Below, one piece after another: positions 31,101-36,800 of a stretch of DNA of 64,000 nucleotides. The position numbers were made by a program, and so were the translations under genes. This DNA is from WTGU01 sp965200925 (GTDB lineage: Bacteria; Pseudomonadota; Alphaproteobacteria; UBA828), in assembly GCA_965200925.1 (NCBI GenBank), contig OZ241738.1, positions 310,001 to 374,000 on the forward strand, read 5' to 3'. The notes beneath the pieces are model-generated. The model ran no database searches and had not been told where the DNA came from. It worked only from the letters and a program-made list of their open reading frames with translations. Position 1 is the first letter of the stretch. The number at the start of each line of letters is the position of its first letter.

Positions 31101-33711
31101 GCAAGGCGTCGTCGTCCCCCAGGGTCAGCGTCACGTTCGGCGGCGCCGCCACCCCGTTGCCACCCGCCGCGGTTCCCGAGACCGTCACCGACTTGTTCGG
31201 CGAATCCACAGCGTTGCCGTTCGCCGTCACCGTCACCAGGCCCGCGCTCGTCGTCTCCCCGGCCGCGATAGTCAAAGTCTTCGCGCTCGACAGGGTGAAG
31301 TCCGCCGCGACCGCCCCGGTCCCGACGGCCGCTCCCACCGTCACCGTCACCGCCTCGCTCGACTTGCCCGTAAGCGTCGCCGTCACCGTCGAGATGCCCC
31401 CCGTCTCCGAAATCGACGAATCGGAGAGCGCCAGCGCCACCGTCGGCAGCGCCTCGTCGTCCTTCAGCGTCAGCACCGCTCTCGCCGAAGGAGATATAAG
31501 GTCAAAGAGGTTGCCGCCCCCGAACGTCCGGGGCCACTCCCTCCTCCCCGGGTCCCTCGTTAGCCGGAAAGTATAACGCGCGCCCACCATCACCCGACGG
31601 TTGCCGCTGTGGACGTCGTTGTCCACCGCGGCGACGGTCACCGCGCCGGCGCTCACGGTATCCCCCGCCGCGATGGTCAGGGTGTTGGCCGCGCTCCGGC
31701 TGTAGTCGCCCGAATGGAAAGCCAACACCCTGATGGTCGTCGGCACGCTCGACGGGTGCGAGAGCGCCGCGGTCACCGTCGCCGTGCTGCCCGCGCCGCT
31801 TTCGTCGATGGTCGAGGGCGAAAGCGTCAGCTCCACCGTCGGCAAGGCGTCGTCGTCCTCCAGAATCAGCACCATGAGCCGCGGGTCCGCGACTCCGTTG
31901 CCCCCTGCCGCCGCGCCGCGGACCACTATCCGCTTGTGCGACGAATCGACGTCGTTGCCGTTCGCCGTCACCGTCACTTCGCCAGCGCTCGTCGTCGCCC
32001 CGGCCGCTATGGTCAGCGTCGTCCCCGTGCTCAAGGTGAAGTCGCCCGACACCGCCCAGGAGCTGCCGGCCGTCACCGTCACCGTCACCGTCACCGCAGC
32101 GCTCGACTTGCCCGAAAGCGTCGCCGTCACCGTCGCAATCCCGCCGGTCTCCGAAATCGACGAATCGGAGAGCGCCAGCGTCGCCGTCGGCAGGGCCTCG
32201 TCGTCGGCCAAGGTCAAGGTCGCGTTCGCCGGGTCCGCGACCCCGTTGCCGCCCGCCGCCGCGCCGGAGACCGTCACCCGCTTGTCCGGCGCGTCCACGT
32301 CGTTGTCGCTGGCCGTGATCGTCACCGTCCCGGTGCTCGTCGTGGCGTTCGCCGCGATGGTCAGCGTCGTGCCCCCGCTCAGGCCGAAGTCGCCCGCCAC
32401 CGCGCCCGACGCCGCCACCGCCGCCGCCGCGACCGTGACCGTCACCGCCTCGCTCGACGGGCCGCCCAGCGCCGCGCTCACCGTCGCCACCCCGCCGTTC
32501 TCGGCGATCGACGACGACGACAGCACCAGCGAGACCGTGGGCGGGCCGTCGTCGTCGCGCAGCGTCAGGGTCGCGTCCGGCGGGTCCGCCGCCCCGAGCG
32601 TGCCCGACGCCGAACCCTTCACCGTCACCTGCTTGTCCGGCGAATCCATGTTGTTCGGTTCCGCGGTCACCGTCACCAGGCCCGCACTCGTCGTCTGCCC
32701 GGCAGCGACGGTCAGCGTGTTCGCCGTGCTCAGGGTGAAATCGCCGTCCACCGCGCCCGTGGACGCCGTCGCCGACACCGCGATCGTCACCGCCTCGGCC
32801 GAGGGGTGGCTCAGGGTCGCGGTCACCGTCGCCACGCCGCCCGACTCCGAGATCGACGCCGGGGCGAGGGCGAGCGCCGAACTCGGCCGCGAGTCCTCGT
32901 CCGCGATGGTCAGGGTCAGGTCCACCGGCGCCGCCACCAGCCCGTAACCGCCGTCCACCGCCCCGCTCACCGTCACAAACTTGCCCGACGAGTCGATGGC
33001 GTCGTCCGTCGCGGTGATCGTCACCGTGCCCGCGCTCGCCTTCCGCCCCGCGGCGATGGTCAGCGTGTTCGCCGTGCTCAGGCTGAAGTCGCCGTCCACC
33101 GCGCCCGTGGACGCCGTCGCCGACACCGTCACCGTGATCGCCTCCCCGGAGGGAGTGCCGCTCAGGCGCGCCGTCACCGTCGTCGCGTTGCCCGCCCCGC
33201 TCTCCCGGATCGTGTACGGGTACGCTATGTACGGGTCCGACAGCATCAGCACCAGGATCGGCGTCCCGTCGTCGTCGGTGATCGTCCCCACCCCGGTCGC
33301 CGCGCTCCCGAGCACCGCCCCGGAGGGGTTGGACAGCGCGATGCGGATCGTCTCGTCGGGCTCGTCCAGCGCGTCGCTCGTCACCGTCACCTCGACGGTC
33401 TTGCTGGTCTCGGTAGCGGAGAAGGTCAGCGTGCCCCCGGAGAACGCCGTGTAGTCGGCGCCGGAGGCCGCCGTGCCCGGGTCCGCGGCCGCCGCCCAGT
33501 CCACCGTCACCTGCCGGCCCGGCGCCCGGTTCAGGGCCACCACGAAGGGCAGCTTCGGCACCTCCGTCTGGCCCGGCCCCCCTTCCGCCACGCTCGGCGA
33601 GGAGATGGAGAAGACGATGTCGCCGTCGGTCGCCGCCAGCGCGTGGTGCGCCGACGCCGCGGCGAACGCCGCCAGCACCGCCGCCAGAGAAATCCGCGCG
33701 ACCGTCTTCAT
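12667..33711 (-). CDS. Gene B: 7,014-residue Calx-beta tandem-repeat adhesin with C-terminal beta-barrel
   Basis: The chosen ATG 33711 gives a clean signal peptide (MKTVARISLAAVLAAF, ending near HHALA); ATG 33759 adds 16 residues before it. A canonical Calx-beta domain follows (about residues 26-145), then about 50 tandem modules of about 115 residues, consensus LPTVALALSDSSISETGG to VTLTLEDDD. Each closes with an acidic turn likely to bind calcium. Near the C-terminus come two TSxTGSxxxTTESAGTAT-type modules, a domain with a CLPVSDGLRQ and VCAPGMRSF cysteine pair, a putative-Ig domain (GLVVDPNAGTLSGTP), a helical stalk (SRAQWGSVVEAVTGRLES), a Gly-rich linker and about 370 residues of barrel strands ending RIDLRLRW. 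The product is probably an outer-membrane-anchored giant adhesin. It lies 90 bp downstream of gene C and is probably co-transcribed with it. Confidence 0.92.
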   Translation of the reverse strand: MKTVARISLAAVLAAFAAASAHHALAATDGDIVFSISSPSVAEGGPGQTEVPKLPFVVALNRAPGRQVTVDWAAAADPGTAASGADYTAFSGGTLTFSATETSKTVEVTVTSDALDEPDETIRIALSNPSGAVLGSAATGVGTITDDDGTPILVLMLSDPYIAYPYTIRESGAGNATTVTARLSGTPSGEAITVTVSATASTGAVDGDFSLSTANTLTIAAGRKASAGTVTITATDDAIDSSGKFVTVSGAVDGGYGLVAAPVDLTLTIADEDSRPSSALALAPASISESGGVATVTATLSHPSAEAVTIAVSATASTGAVDGDFTLSTANTLTVAAGQTTSAGLVTVTAEPNNMDSPDKQVTVKGSASGTLGAADPPDATLTLRDDDGPPTVSLVLSSSSIAENGGVATVSAALGGPSSEAVTVTVAAAAVAASGAVAGDFGLSGGTTLTIAANATTSTGTVTITASDNDVDAPDKRVTVSGAAAGGNGVADPANATLTLADDEALPTATLALSDSSISETGGIATVTATLSGKSSAAVTVTVTVTAGSSWAVSGDFTLSTGTTLTIAAGATTSAGEVTVTANGNDVDSSHKRIVVRGAAAGGNGVADPRLMVLILEDDDALPTVELTLSPSTIDESGAGSTATVTAALSHPSSVPTTIRVLAFHSGDYSRSAANTLTIAAGDTVSAGAVTVAAVDNDVHSGNRRVMVGARYTFRLTRDPGRREWPRTFGGGNLFDLISPSARAVLTLKDDEALPTVALALSDSSISETGGISTVTATLTGKSSEAVTVTVGAAVGTGAVAADFTLSSAKTLTIAAGETTSAGLVTVTANGNAVDSPNKSVTVSGTAAGGNGVAAPPNVTLTLGDDDALPTVALALSSTSISETGGISTVTARLSGASSAAVTVTVAAAAGAGAVAADFTQSGTTLTIAAGATTSAGEVTVRANGNAVDSPNKSVTVSGAAAGGNGVANPPNVTLTLEDDETLPTVALMLSDSSISETGGVSTVTATLTGKSSAAVTVAVAAAAGSGAVAADFTQSGTTLTIAAGATTSVGEVTVRANGNAVDSPNKSVTISGTAAGGNGVAAPPDVTLTLEDDDAAPGVTLSLNPTSVSENGGVSTATATLSHPSSEPSTVTVQGVSGSYTVGTDATITIAAGSTTAASDTVLVTAVDDSIHQGSAGRSATVTAALANGQGAGAVTGATLTLTDDETLPTVSLALTPSSIAETNGVATVTARLSGASSAAVTVTVAAAAGTGAVAADFTLSGATTLTIAAGSTESAGLVTVTANGNDVDSPSKSVTVSGTAAGGNGVANPSNVTLTLTDDDALPTLALVLTPATVGENGGVSTVTATLSGKSSAAVTLTVSAAPVASTGAVSGDFALSSTTKLTIAAGATVSTGTVTVTAQDNAADEPDIEVRVSATAAGGNGAAAPSAVTLTIRDDEGPPTVTLALTPSTIDESGTGSTASVTATLNRASSAATTITVSVAPVASTGAAAGDYTLSSANTLTIAAGATTSSGTVTVAAVDNDTDAPNRQATVSGTAVNDQGVQPPVARTLTIADDDALPTVALALSDSSISETSGVATVTATLSGPSSAAVTVTVAAAAGTGAVGADFALSTAKTLTIAANATTSTGLVTVTANGNSVDSPDKSVTVSGTVAGGNGVAAPPNVTLTLEDDDALPTVALALSDSSITETGGVSTVTATLSGPSSAAVTVTVGAAAGSGAVAADFALSTGTTLTIAAGATTSVGEVTVTANGNSVDSPNKSVTISGTAAGGNGVTAPPDVTLTLEDDDAAPGVTLSLNPTSVSENGGVSTVTATLSHPSSEPSTVTVQGVSGSYTVGTDATITIAAGSTTAASDTVLVTAVDDSIHQGSAGRSATVTAVLANGQGTGAVTGATLTLTDDETLPMAALVLSDASISETGGVSTVTATLTGKSSEAVTVTVAAAAGAGAVAADFTLSTAKTLTIAAGSTTSAGLVTVTANGNDVDSPNKSVTVSGTAAGGNGVAVPPDVTLTLTDDDTLPTVALVLMPSTVGENGGVSTVTATLSGKSSAAVTLTVSAAPVASTGAVSGDFALSSTTKLTIAAGATVSTGTVTVTANDNAADEPDIEVRVSATAAGGNGAAAPSGVTLTIRDDEGPPTVTLVLTPSTIDESGTGSTAAVTATLNRVSSAATTITVSVAPVASTGAVAADFTLSSAATLTIAAGATTSSGTVTVAAVDDDTDAPNRQATVSGTAVNDQGVQQPVARTLTIADDDALPTVALALSDSSISETSGVSTVTATLSGPSSAAVTVTVAAAAGTGAVGADFALSTAKTLTIAANATTSTGLVTVTANGNSVDSPDKSVTVSGTVAGGNGVAAPPNVTLTLEDDDALPTVALALSDSSISETGGVSTVTATLTGPSSAAVTVTVAAAAGTDAVAADFTLSSVKTLTIAAGETTSAGLVTVTANGNAVDSPNKSVTVSGTSAGGNGVVNPPNVTLTLEDDETLPTVALALSDSSISETGGVSTVTATLTGPSSAAVTVMVGAAAGAGAVAADFALSTGTTLTFAAGSTTSAGLVTVTANGNDVDSPNKSVTVSGAAAGGNGVAAPPNVTLTLTDDDALPTVALALSDSSISETSGVATVTAMLSGPSSAAVTVTVGAAAGSGAVSGDFTLSTATTLTIAAGSTTSAGLVTVTAVGNSVDSPNKSVTVSGTAAGGNGVAAPPNVTLTLEDDDALPTVALALSDTSISETGGISTVTATLSGPSSEAVTVTVAAAAGTGAVAADFTLSSAKTLTIAASATTSTGLVTVTAVGNAVDSPDKSVTVSGTAAGGNSVAAPPDVTLTLEDDDALPTVALALSDPSISETGGVSTVTATLTGKSSEAVTITVGAAAGSGAVGADFALSTAKTLTIAAGETTSAGLVTVTANGNTVDSPNKSVTVSGTAVGGNGVAAPPNVTLTLTDDDALPTVALALSASSISETGGVSTVTATLSGASSEAVTVTVGAAAGSGAVGADFALSTAKTLTIAAGETTSAGLVTVTANGNTVDSPNKSVTVSGAAMGGNGVANPPNVTLTLEDDETLPTVALALSASSISETGGVSTVTATLSGASSEAVTVTVAAAAGTGAVSGDFTLSTATTLTIAAGSTESTGLVTVRANGNAVDSPNKSVTVSGAAAGGNNVANPPNVTLTLEDDDALPTVALALSASSISETSGVATVTATLTGASSAAVTVTVAAAAGTGAVSGDFTLSTATTLTIAAGSTESAGLVTVTANGNTVDSPNKSVTVTGTAAGGNGVATPPNVTLTLEDDETLPTVALALSASSISETSGVATVTATLSGASSAAVTVTVGAAAGTGAVAADFDLSSATTLTISAGATTSAGLVTVTAVGNAVDSPNKSVTVSGAAAGGNGVATPPNVTLTLEDDDALPTVALVLTPPTVGENGGISTVTATLTGPSSEAVTVTVAAAAGSGAVAADFDLSAAKTLTIAANATTSTGLVTVTAVGNAVDSPDKSVTVSGTAAGGNGVAAPPDVTLTLEDDDALPTVALALSDSSITETGGVATVTATLTGKSSAAVTVTVGAAAGTGAVAADFTLSSAKTLTIAAGSTTSAGLVTVRANGNAVDSPDKSVTVSGTAAGGNGVANPSNVTLTLTDDETLPTVALALSSTSISETGGVATVTATLTGKSSAAVTVTVGAAAGTGAVAADFTLSSAKTLTIAANATISTGLVTVRANGNAVDSPDKSVTVSGTAAGGNGVAASPDVTLTLTDDETLPTVALALSSTSISETGGVATVTATLTGKSSAAVTVTVGAAAGTGAVAADFTLSSAKTLTIAANATTSAGLVTVRANGNAVDSPNKSVTVSGTAAGGNGVANPSNVTLTLTDDETLPTVALVLVPATVGENGGVSTVTATLSGKSSAAVTLTVSAAPVASTGAVAGDFALSSATKLTIAAGATVSTGTVTVTAQDNTADEPDVEVRVSATAAGGNGVTAPADATLTVRDDEGPPTVTLALTPSTIDESGTGSTAAVTATLNRVSSAATTVTVSVAPVASTGAAAGDYTLSSAATLTIAAGATTSSGTVTVAAVDNDTDAPNRQATVSGTAVNDQGVQQPIARTLTIADDDVLPTVALALSDSSISETGGISTVTATLTGKSSEAVTVTVGAAVGTGAVAADFTLSSATTLTIAAGSTTSAGTVTVTANGNTVDSPDKSVTVSGTAAGGNGVVNPPNVTLTLEDDETLPMVALALSSTSISETGGVSTVMATLSGPSSEAVTVTVGAAAGTGAVAADFTLSTATTLTFAAGSTTSAGLVTVTANGNAVDSPDKSVTVSGTAAGGNGVANPPNVTLTLEDDETLPTVALALSDSSVSETGGVSTVTATLSGKSSAAVTVTVAAAAGTGAVLGDFTQTGTTLTIAAGSTTSAGLVTVTANGNAVDSPDKSVTVSGAAVGGNGVTAPPNVTLTLEDDDALPTVALALSDSSITETGGISTVTATLSGPSSAAVTVTVAAAAGTGAVAGDFTQSGTTLTIAAGATTSAGEVTVTANGNAVDSPNKSVTVSGTAAGGNGVANPPNVMLTLTDDDALPTVALALTPSSITETNGVATVTARLSGASSAAVTVTVAAAAGAGAVSGDFTLSTAATLTIAAGDTESAGLVTVTANDNDVDSPNKPVTVSGTVAGGNGVANPPNATLTLADDDALPTLALVLTPATVGENGGVSTVTATLSGKSSAAVTLTVSAAPVASTGAVAGDFALSSTTKLTIAAGATVSTGTVTVTANDNAADEPDIEVRVSATAAGGNGAAAPSGVTLTIRDDEGPPTVTLVLTPSTIDESGTGSTAAVTATLNRVSSAATTITVSVAPVASTGAAAGDYTLSSAKTLTIAAGATTSSGTVTVAAVDDDTDAPNKQVTVSGTAINDQGVQQPIARTLTLTDDETLPTAALALSASSISETGGISTVTATLSGPSSAAVTLTVAAAAGTGAVVDDFTLSTATTLTIAAGATTSTGVVTVTANGNAVDSPNKPVTVSGTAAGGNNVANPSNVTLTITDDDALPTVALALSSTSITETGGIATVTATLSGASSEAVTVTVAAAAGAGAVAADFTLSTAATLTFAAGATTSAGVVTVTANGNDVDSPNKSVTVSGTTAGGNGVANPSNVTLTITDDDALPTVALALSSTSISETGGVSTVTATLSGESSAAVTVTVAAAAGAGAVAADFDLSSATTLTIAAGATTSGGLVTVTANGNDMDSPNKSVTVSGAAAGGNGVSNPPNVTLTLTDDDALPTLALALSDTSITETGGISTVTATLTGKSSAAVTVTVAAAAGAGAVAGDFTLSTAKTLTIAAGATTSAGEVTVRANGNAVDSPNKSVTVSGTAAGGNGVANPSNVTLTLTDDETLPTVSLALTPSSIAETDGISTVTATLSGPSSAAVTVTVAAAAGTGTVAADFTLSGATTLTIAAGSTESAGLVTVTANGNDVDSPNKSVTVSGTAAGGNGVAVPPDVTLTLTDDDTLPTLALVLTPATVGENGGVSTVTATLSGKSSAAVTLTVSAAAVASTGAVSGDFALSSTTKLTIAAGATVSAGTVTVTAQDNAADEPDIEVRVSATAAGGNGAAAPAAATLTIRDDEGPPTVTLALTPSTIDESGTGSTASVTATLNRASSAATTITVSVAPVASTGAAAGDYTLSNATTLTIAAGATTSSGTVTVAAVDNDTDAPNKQVTVSGTAVNDQSVQQPIARTLTITDDDAAPDATLALSASSISENGGMTTVTATLNRRSAQATTVTVQAVAGAFTVGSWSASRIAIAAGATSSAGGAVLTAVDNDVDAADRQVTVTAVLANGHGAGTVSGGGVSLTLTDDDTAGIAVSPATSTGSRLETTESAGTATFTVKLATEPTGDVAIGVVSSDTGEGTVGPSTLTFTASDWSTAQTVTLTGVDDSVADGNRDYTVTLTVDQTNTADANYDALSAVTVYARNRDNEFGLNVSAVTGQATEAGGQSTFTVALRTQPSAAVTVSVASRDGSEGTVSPPSLTFATTSWSTAQTVTVTGANDSIDDGTVTWQVRLDPSSGDADYDTSSVEEDVSVTTTDDDGPPGVTLALNPSSVVENGGVSTVTATLSHPSSAATTVTVTPVSPAVEGDYTLSMDKMLTIAASATESTGVVTITAKNNYIDADAKTVTVSATVANSRATADSTTMAVTDAELTIEDDDTKGFVLDPAAVVAAVGGEAAAYTAALTSRPAGTVTVLISTSPDDADLTVSPFRLTFTPSDWSAAQTVMVTAQPDDDDLADVASLTHAASGGAYGGVTGTLAVAVSDPGDTRIVTDGAAGRTTYDIGGRRVTVTVESGVPAGIEVDLAGVGAGPPLALTFSPEVSAATLAKAEGDGFGGLAEALGTARRVVDISVTGTVPSSGLKVCLPVSDGLRQAAAGRDGLLLHYDGNVWEVVADSSFDADRMRVCAPGMRSFSPFAVGYVDTKPSFDVASRKTYTFTVDEAQSETLPRAEGDVEVTYRLEPAAPPGLVVDPNAGTLSGTPTEPMKARDYSWIARDVDGDEGKTTVNIEVIPALGLARERLAAVNRSILPELSRAQWGSVVEAVTGRLESSGAGSGMTATLASALKAQEDAQDGEGLSWRKVLEGRTFAVALGGGSGGVGGARAGAGIGAGVGGGGSGSPAVMWGGGSRLSLSLDKDVLDWSGELFSAHVGIDAPLGEGLRGGLAMSWFESEIDYTDRSGDAAAVTGAHESRLATVHPYAGWTGSDGSRLWGALGYGEGEIEIVEAEVVERFGVQKGDSEFAAAAVGASAPVVSADGLVLALKGSGEATRYSVADNGSAIAAVSVETHRLRLSAEASRTWALSGGGTLTPSLEVGARWDGGDGETGAGVELGGGLEWTLLSRGLSVEARGRTLVAHEGDMEEWGASGSAQLSPGPGGQGLSFTLSPRWGASESGLARLWDEGMTGRVSSGNATTDADTARLEAELGYGFGFLEGTGVMTPHVGFGYEEGGARRWRLGTRSAFGPDLAVGLEAERKEGPAAPEHGARIDLRLRW
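15400..33150 (-). repeat. About 50 tandem 345-bp modules in gene B
   Basis: Landmarks such as GTCGGCAAGGCGTCGTCGTC recur every about 345 bp (115 codons), for example near 24182, 24527, 24872, 25217 and 25563. Neighbouring units are near-identical, with local variants. A distinctive module pair (TIDESGTGSTA) recurs near 16.8, 19.2, 21.7, 27.2 and 29.3 kb, spacings of 2,433, 2,427, 5,538 and 2,079 bp, each close to a whole number of units. The unit count is an estimate. Confidence 0.9.
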
Positions 33712-33801
33712 CGCACCGCCGATACCGCCCGACCGCACCCCCAAATCCATCGATGGCAACCGCCGACAGGGTTTTCAGTGGCCGGTGATCGGTGCTGGCA
33801 G
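33712..33801 (-). promoter_or_regulatory. Short spacer between genes C and B
   Basis: 90 bp between the stop of gene C and ATG 33711. No strong hairpin with a T-run was seen, so read-through from gene C into gene B is likely. The ribosome site of gene B is weak (GGCGGT about nine bases upstream). Confidence 0.4.
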
Positions 33802-36800
33802 TCAGAAGCGCACCTTGATGGTCACCCCGCCGCCGTAGTCGCGCGCCCCCGTCGCCCAGCGCGCCGCCCCTTGCAGCGCGTAGCGGCCGCCGTCCCATTC
33901 GACCGCGCCGCCGGCCTCGACGAGCACCCGCGTCGCCTCCGCCTTCGACGACAGACCCACGTCCGACACCTTCACCGCAGTCTCCCGCGAGAACGCGCGC
34001 TCGACGTCGACCGAGCCGAACAACCGGCTCCCGCCCTCCGACGCCTCCACCCTCACGCCCGCGCGGCCCGTCGCGGCCCGGCCCTTGTCCAGCGACACGC
34101 GGGCTTCCACCGCGTCCGTGAAGTCGTCCATCCCCACCCGCGAATACGAGAGCCGCGCCCGCGGCGTCGCCGTCAGCGCCCCCAGCGGACCCGAACCCAG
34201 CGCCACGCGGCGGCCCGCCTCCACGCCAACCGCATGGCCGAAGGCGCCGACGTCCCGCTTCAGCGACCCGCGCTGCCCGGACTCCAGGGCCACGTCGTAC
34301 CACGTCGCCGATACCCCGCCGTCCACGTACACGCCGTCGGACAACCGCCACGACACCGACGCCCCGACGCCGTTCCCCGCAACATCGATCCCGCCGTCGT
34401 TCCCCGACACCTCCGCCGAGGCGCGGCGGTGATGCGCCGACAGGCTGGCCACGCCTGCCTCCAGCGGAAAGTCCACGCCCGTCTCCACCCTGTAGCGGCG
34501 CTGCGTCCACGCCAGACGGCCTCCGGACGTCGACGTCGACCGCTCCGTCTCGCGCGAACCGCCCGACGTCTCGATCCGCGCCCACACCCCGTTCGGCGAG
34601 CGCGGCGCCGCCATCCGGTCATGGAACCCCGACGTCCCGTTCAGACCCAGAAGCACCGACGGCAGCGCCTCGTACACCCGCACGCGGGGCGCGTACTCTC
34701 TCACCAACCTCCCGTCGTGGCCGATTCCCACGTCGAAAGGCCCCAACGGCACCGAACGCGCCGAACCGGGCGCCCCGAGGTCGTCGATCCTGCGCCCGTC
34801 CGCAAAGACGTACCGCACTTCCGGCGGCGCGCCGTCGGCGTCCCGCATCGTGCCTTGAATCCGGTTGAGGAGTTGCTCCGCCGTCTCCCCCGGGGCTTGC
34901 CGGATCGACACCACCAGTTCGCCGCTGGCGCTGCGGATGGCCTCGCCATCGACGCCCGTCACGCGGCCGGCCTCGCCGATCGCCACCGTGCCGCCGCGAT
35001 CCAGCAGCACGCGACCGGCCGTGCCCGCCACCCGCACCGTGCTCTCGGTCGCTACCCGAACCGTCCCGGTGACTGCACCACCCGGGGCCACCGACACCGC
35101 GTGCTCGCCGCTGCCCAGGGCCAGGATGTCGCCCATGACCACGCCCGCCACCGTCACGGTCAGGTCCCCGGTCTCGCTGCGGATGCCGACTCCCTCCACG
35201 CCCGTCACGCGACCGGAAGCGTCCACCGTCACCGTGCCGCCCCGGTCCAGATGCACCCGGCCGACGACGCCCGCCACCCGCACCGTGCTCGCCGCCAGAC
35301 GAACCGTTCCCGTCACGCTGCCGCCGCGCGCCACCGTCACCATGTGATCGCCGTCGCCAAGGCCCAGGACATCGCCCGTCACCATGCCGGCCACGGTCAC
35401 GTCCAGGTCGCCCGCTTCGCTGCGCAACGCTTCGGCCGCGCCTTCGACGCCCGTGAGCCTGCCGGTCGCGGTCACCGTTACCGTGGCCCCGCCGCTGTAG
35501 AGCAGCCGCCCGATGCGGCCCGCCACCGTCAGCGGGCCGATCGGGTCATATGCCGTGCCCGTGACGACGCCGCCTTCCGGAACCGAAAGCGTCAGCGTGC
35601 CGCCGCTCGGTGCGCGCAGGTCGCCCGCCACCCGTCCGGCCACGGTCACGTCCAGATTGCCCGCTTCGCTGCGCAGCGCCTCGGTCCTGCCGTCGACATC
35701 GACGCCGGTGAGCGCGCCCGTCGCGGCCACCGTCACCGTGGCGCCGTCGGTGTAGAGCAGCCGCCCGATGCTGCCTGCCACCGTCAGCGGCCCGGCGGGG
35801 TCGCGGACCGTCCCCGTGACGACGCCGCCTTCCGGAACCGAAAGCGTCAGCGCGCCGCCATCGACGCGGACGTCGCCCCTGACCGTCCCCGAAACGGTGG
35901 CCGTCAGATCGCCGCCATCGGCGAGGACGCCCACGCCCGACGTCGCGCCGGTCTCGCCCGTCGCGCCGACGGTGAGCCGCCCGCCGCCGGCCAAGTGGAC
36001 GCCCGCGCCGGTTCCGCCCGTTACCGCACCGTTCACGGTCACGCTCTGGGCGTGGAGGTTCCCCTCCCCGGCGCCCGCGCCGCGGACGTAGAGGCCGTTC
36101 GCGCCGCCCGTGACGCGTGCGCCCTCGGCAACCGTCACCGCGATGGCGCCGTTCCTGTCATGCGGGACGGCGTAGAGCGCCTCCACGCCGTTGCCCTCGG
36201 CGGAAATCGAGCCACCGGTCACGTCCACCTGGATATCGCCGGCGTTGTAGCTCGCCGCGCGCTGCCGCACCCCGTCCTTCCAGTCGTCCGTGTAGGTGGC
36301 GCCGGAAAGAGCATCCAGCGCCGCCTCCAGACCGCTGCCCGTCAGGACGGCTTCCAGCACCGTGCGCTCGGCCGCCGAGAGCTTCTCCTGCTCCGCCAGC
36401 GCCGCCTGCTGCCGCTCCGTTCGAGCCGCCGCGGCGATGGCGAGGATCGCCGGGTCGCGGTCGCCCTGGCGGATGAAGGTCGCCATCCCGGTGTGGGACT
36501 GCACCACGGCGCGGATGCCGGCGCGGGAAAGGCCCAGGATCTCCGAGGCCGCGATCTCCCCCGCCCGGTTCGCCGTCGCCGCCCTGGCGGCGTCGCCGGG
36601 CGACTCGGCGATGCGCTTCCTCTGGAGATTCCGCGCCTCCGCCTTCCAGTCGGCGTCGTAAGCGGCGGGGAGCGCCGCAAGCGCCGTATCCAGCGCGTCC
36701 GAATCCCCCGACGTAATCGCCGAGAGGACGGCCTGCTCCACCGCCGACAGCGTCTCGTCGGCGCCCGCGATCCGGCCCCGGATGAAGGCCTCCGTCACCG

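Noticed and set aside
13081..31576. Very long plus-strand frames (up to 3,530 codons) across gene B
   Set aside because: They mirror the 345-bp repeats on the wrong strand. Absence of stops follows from GC-rich periodic codons. Ala/Val/Ser-rich or Arg/His-rich products match no family.
15400..33150. A CRISPR array or satellite DNA
   Set aside because: The 345-bp units are contiguous coding modules without unique spacers and keep the reading frame throughout.
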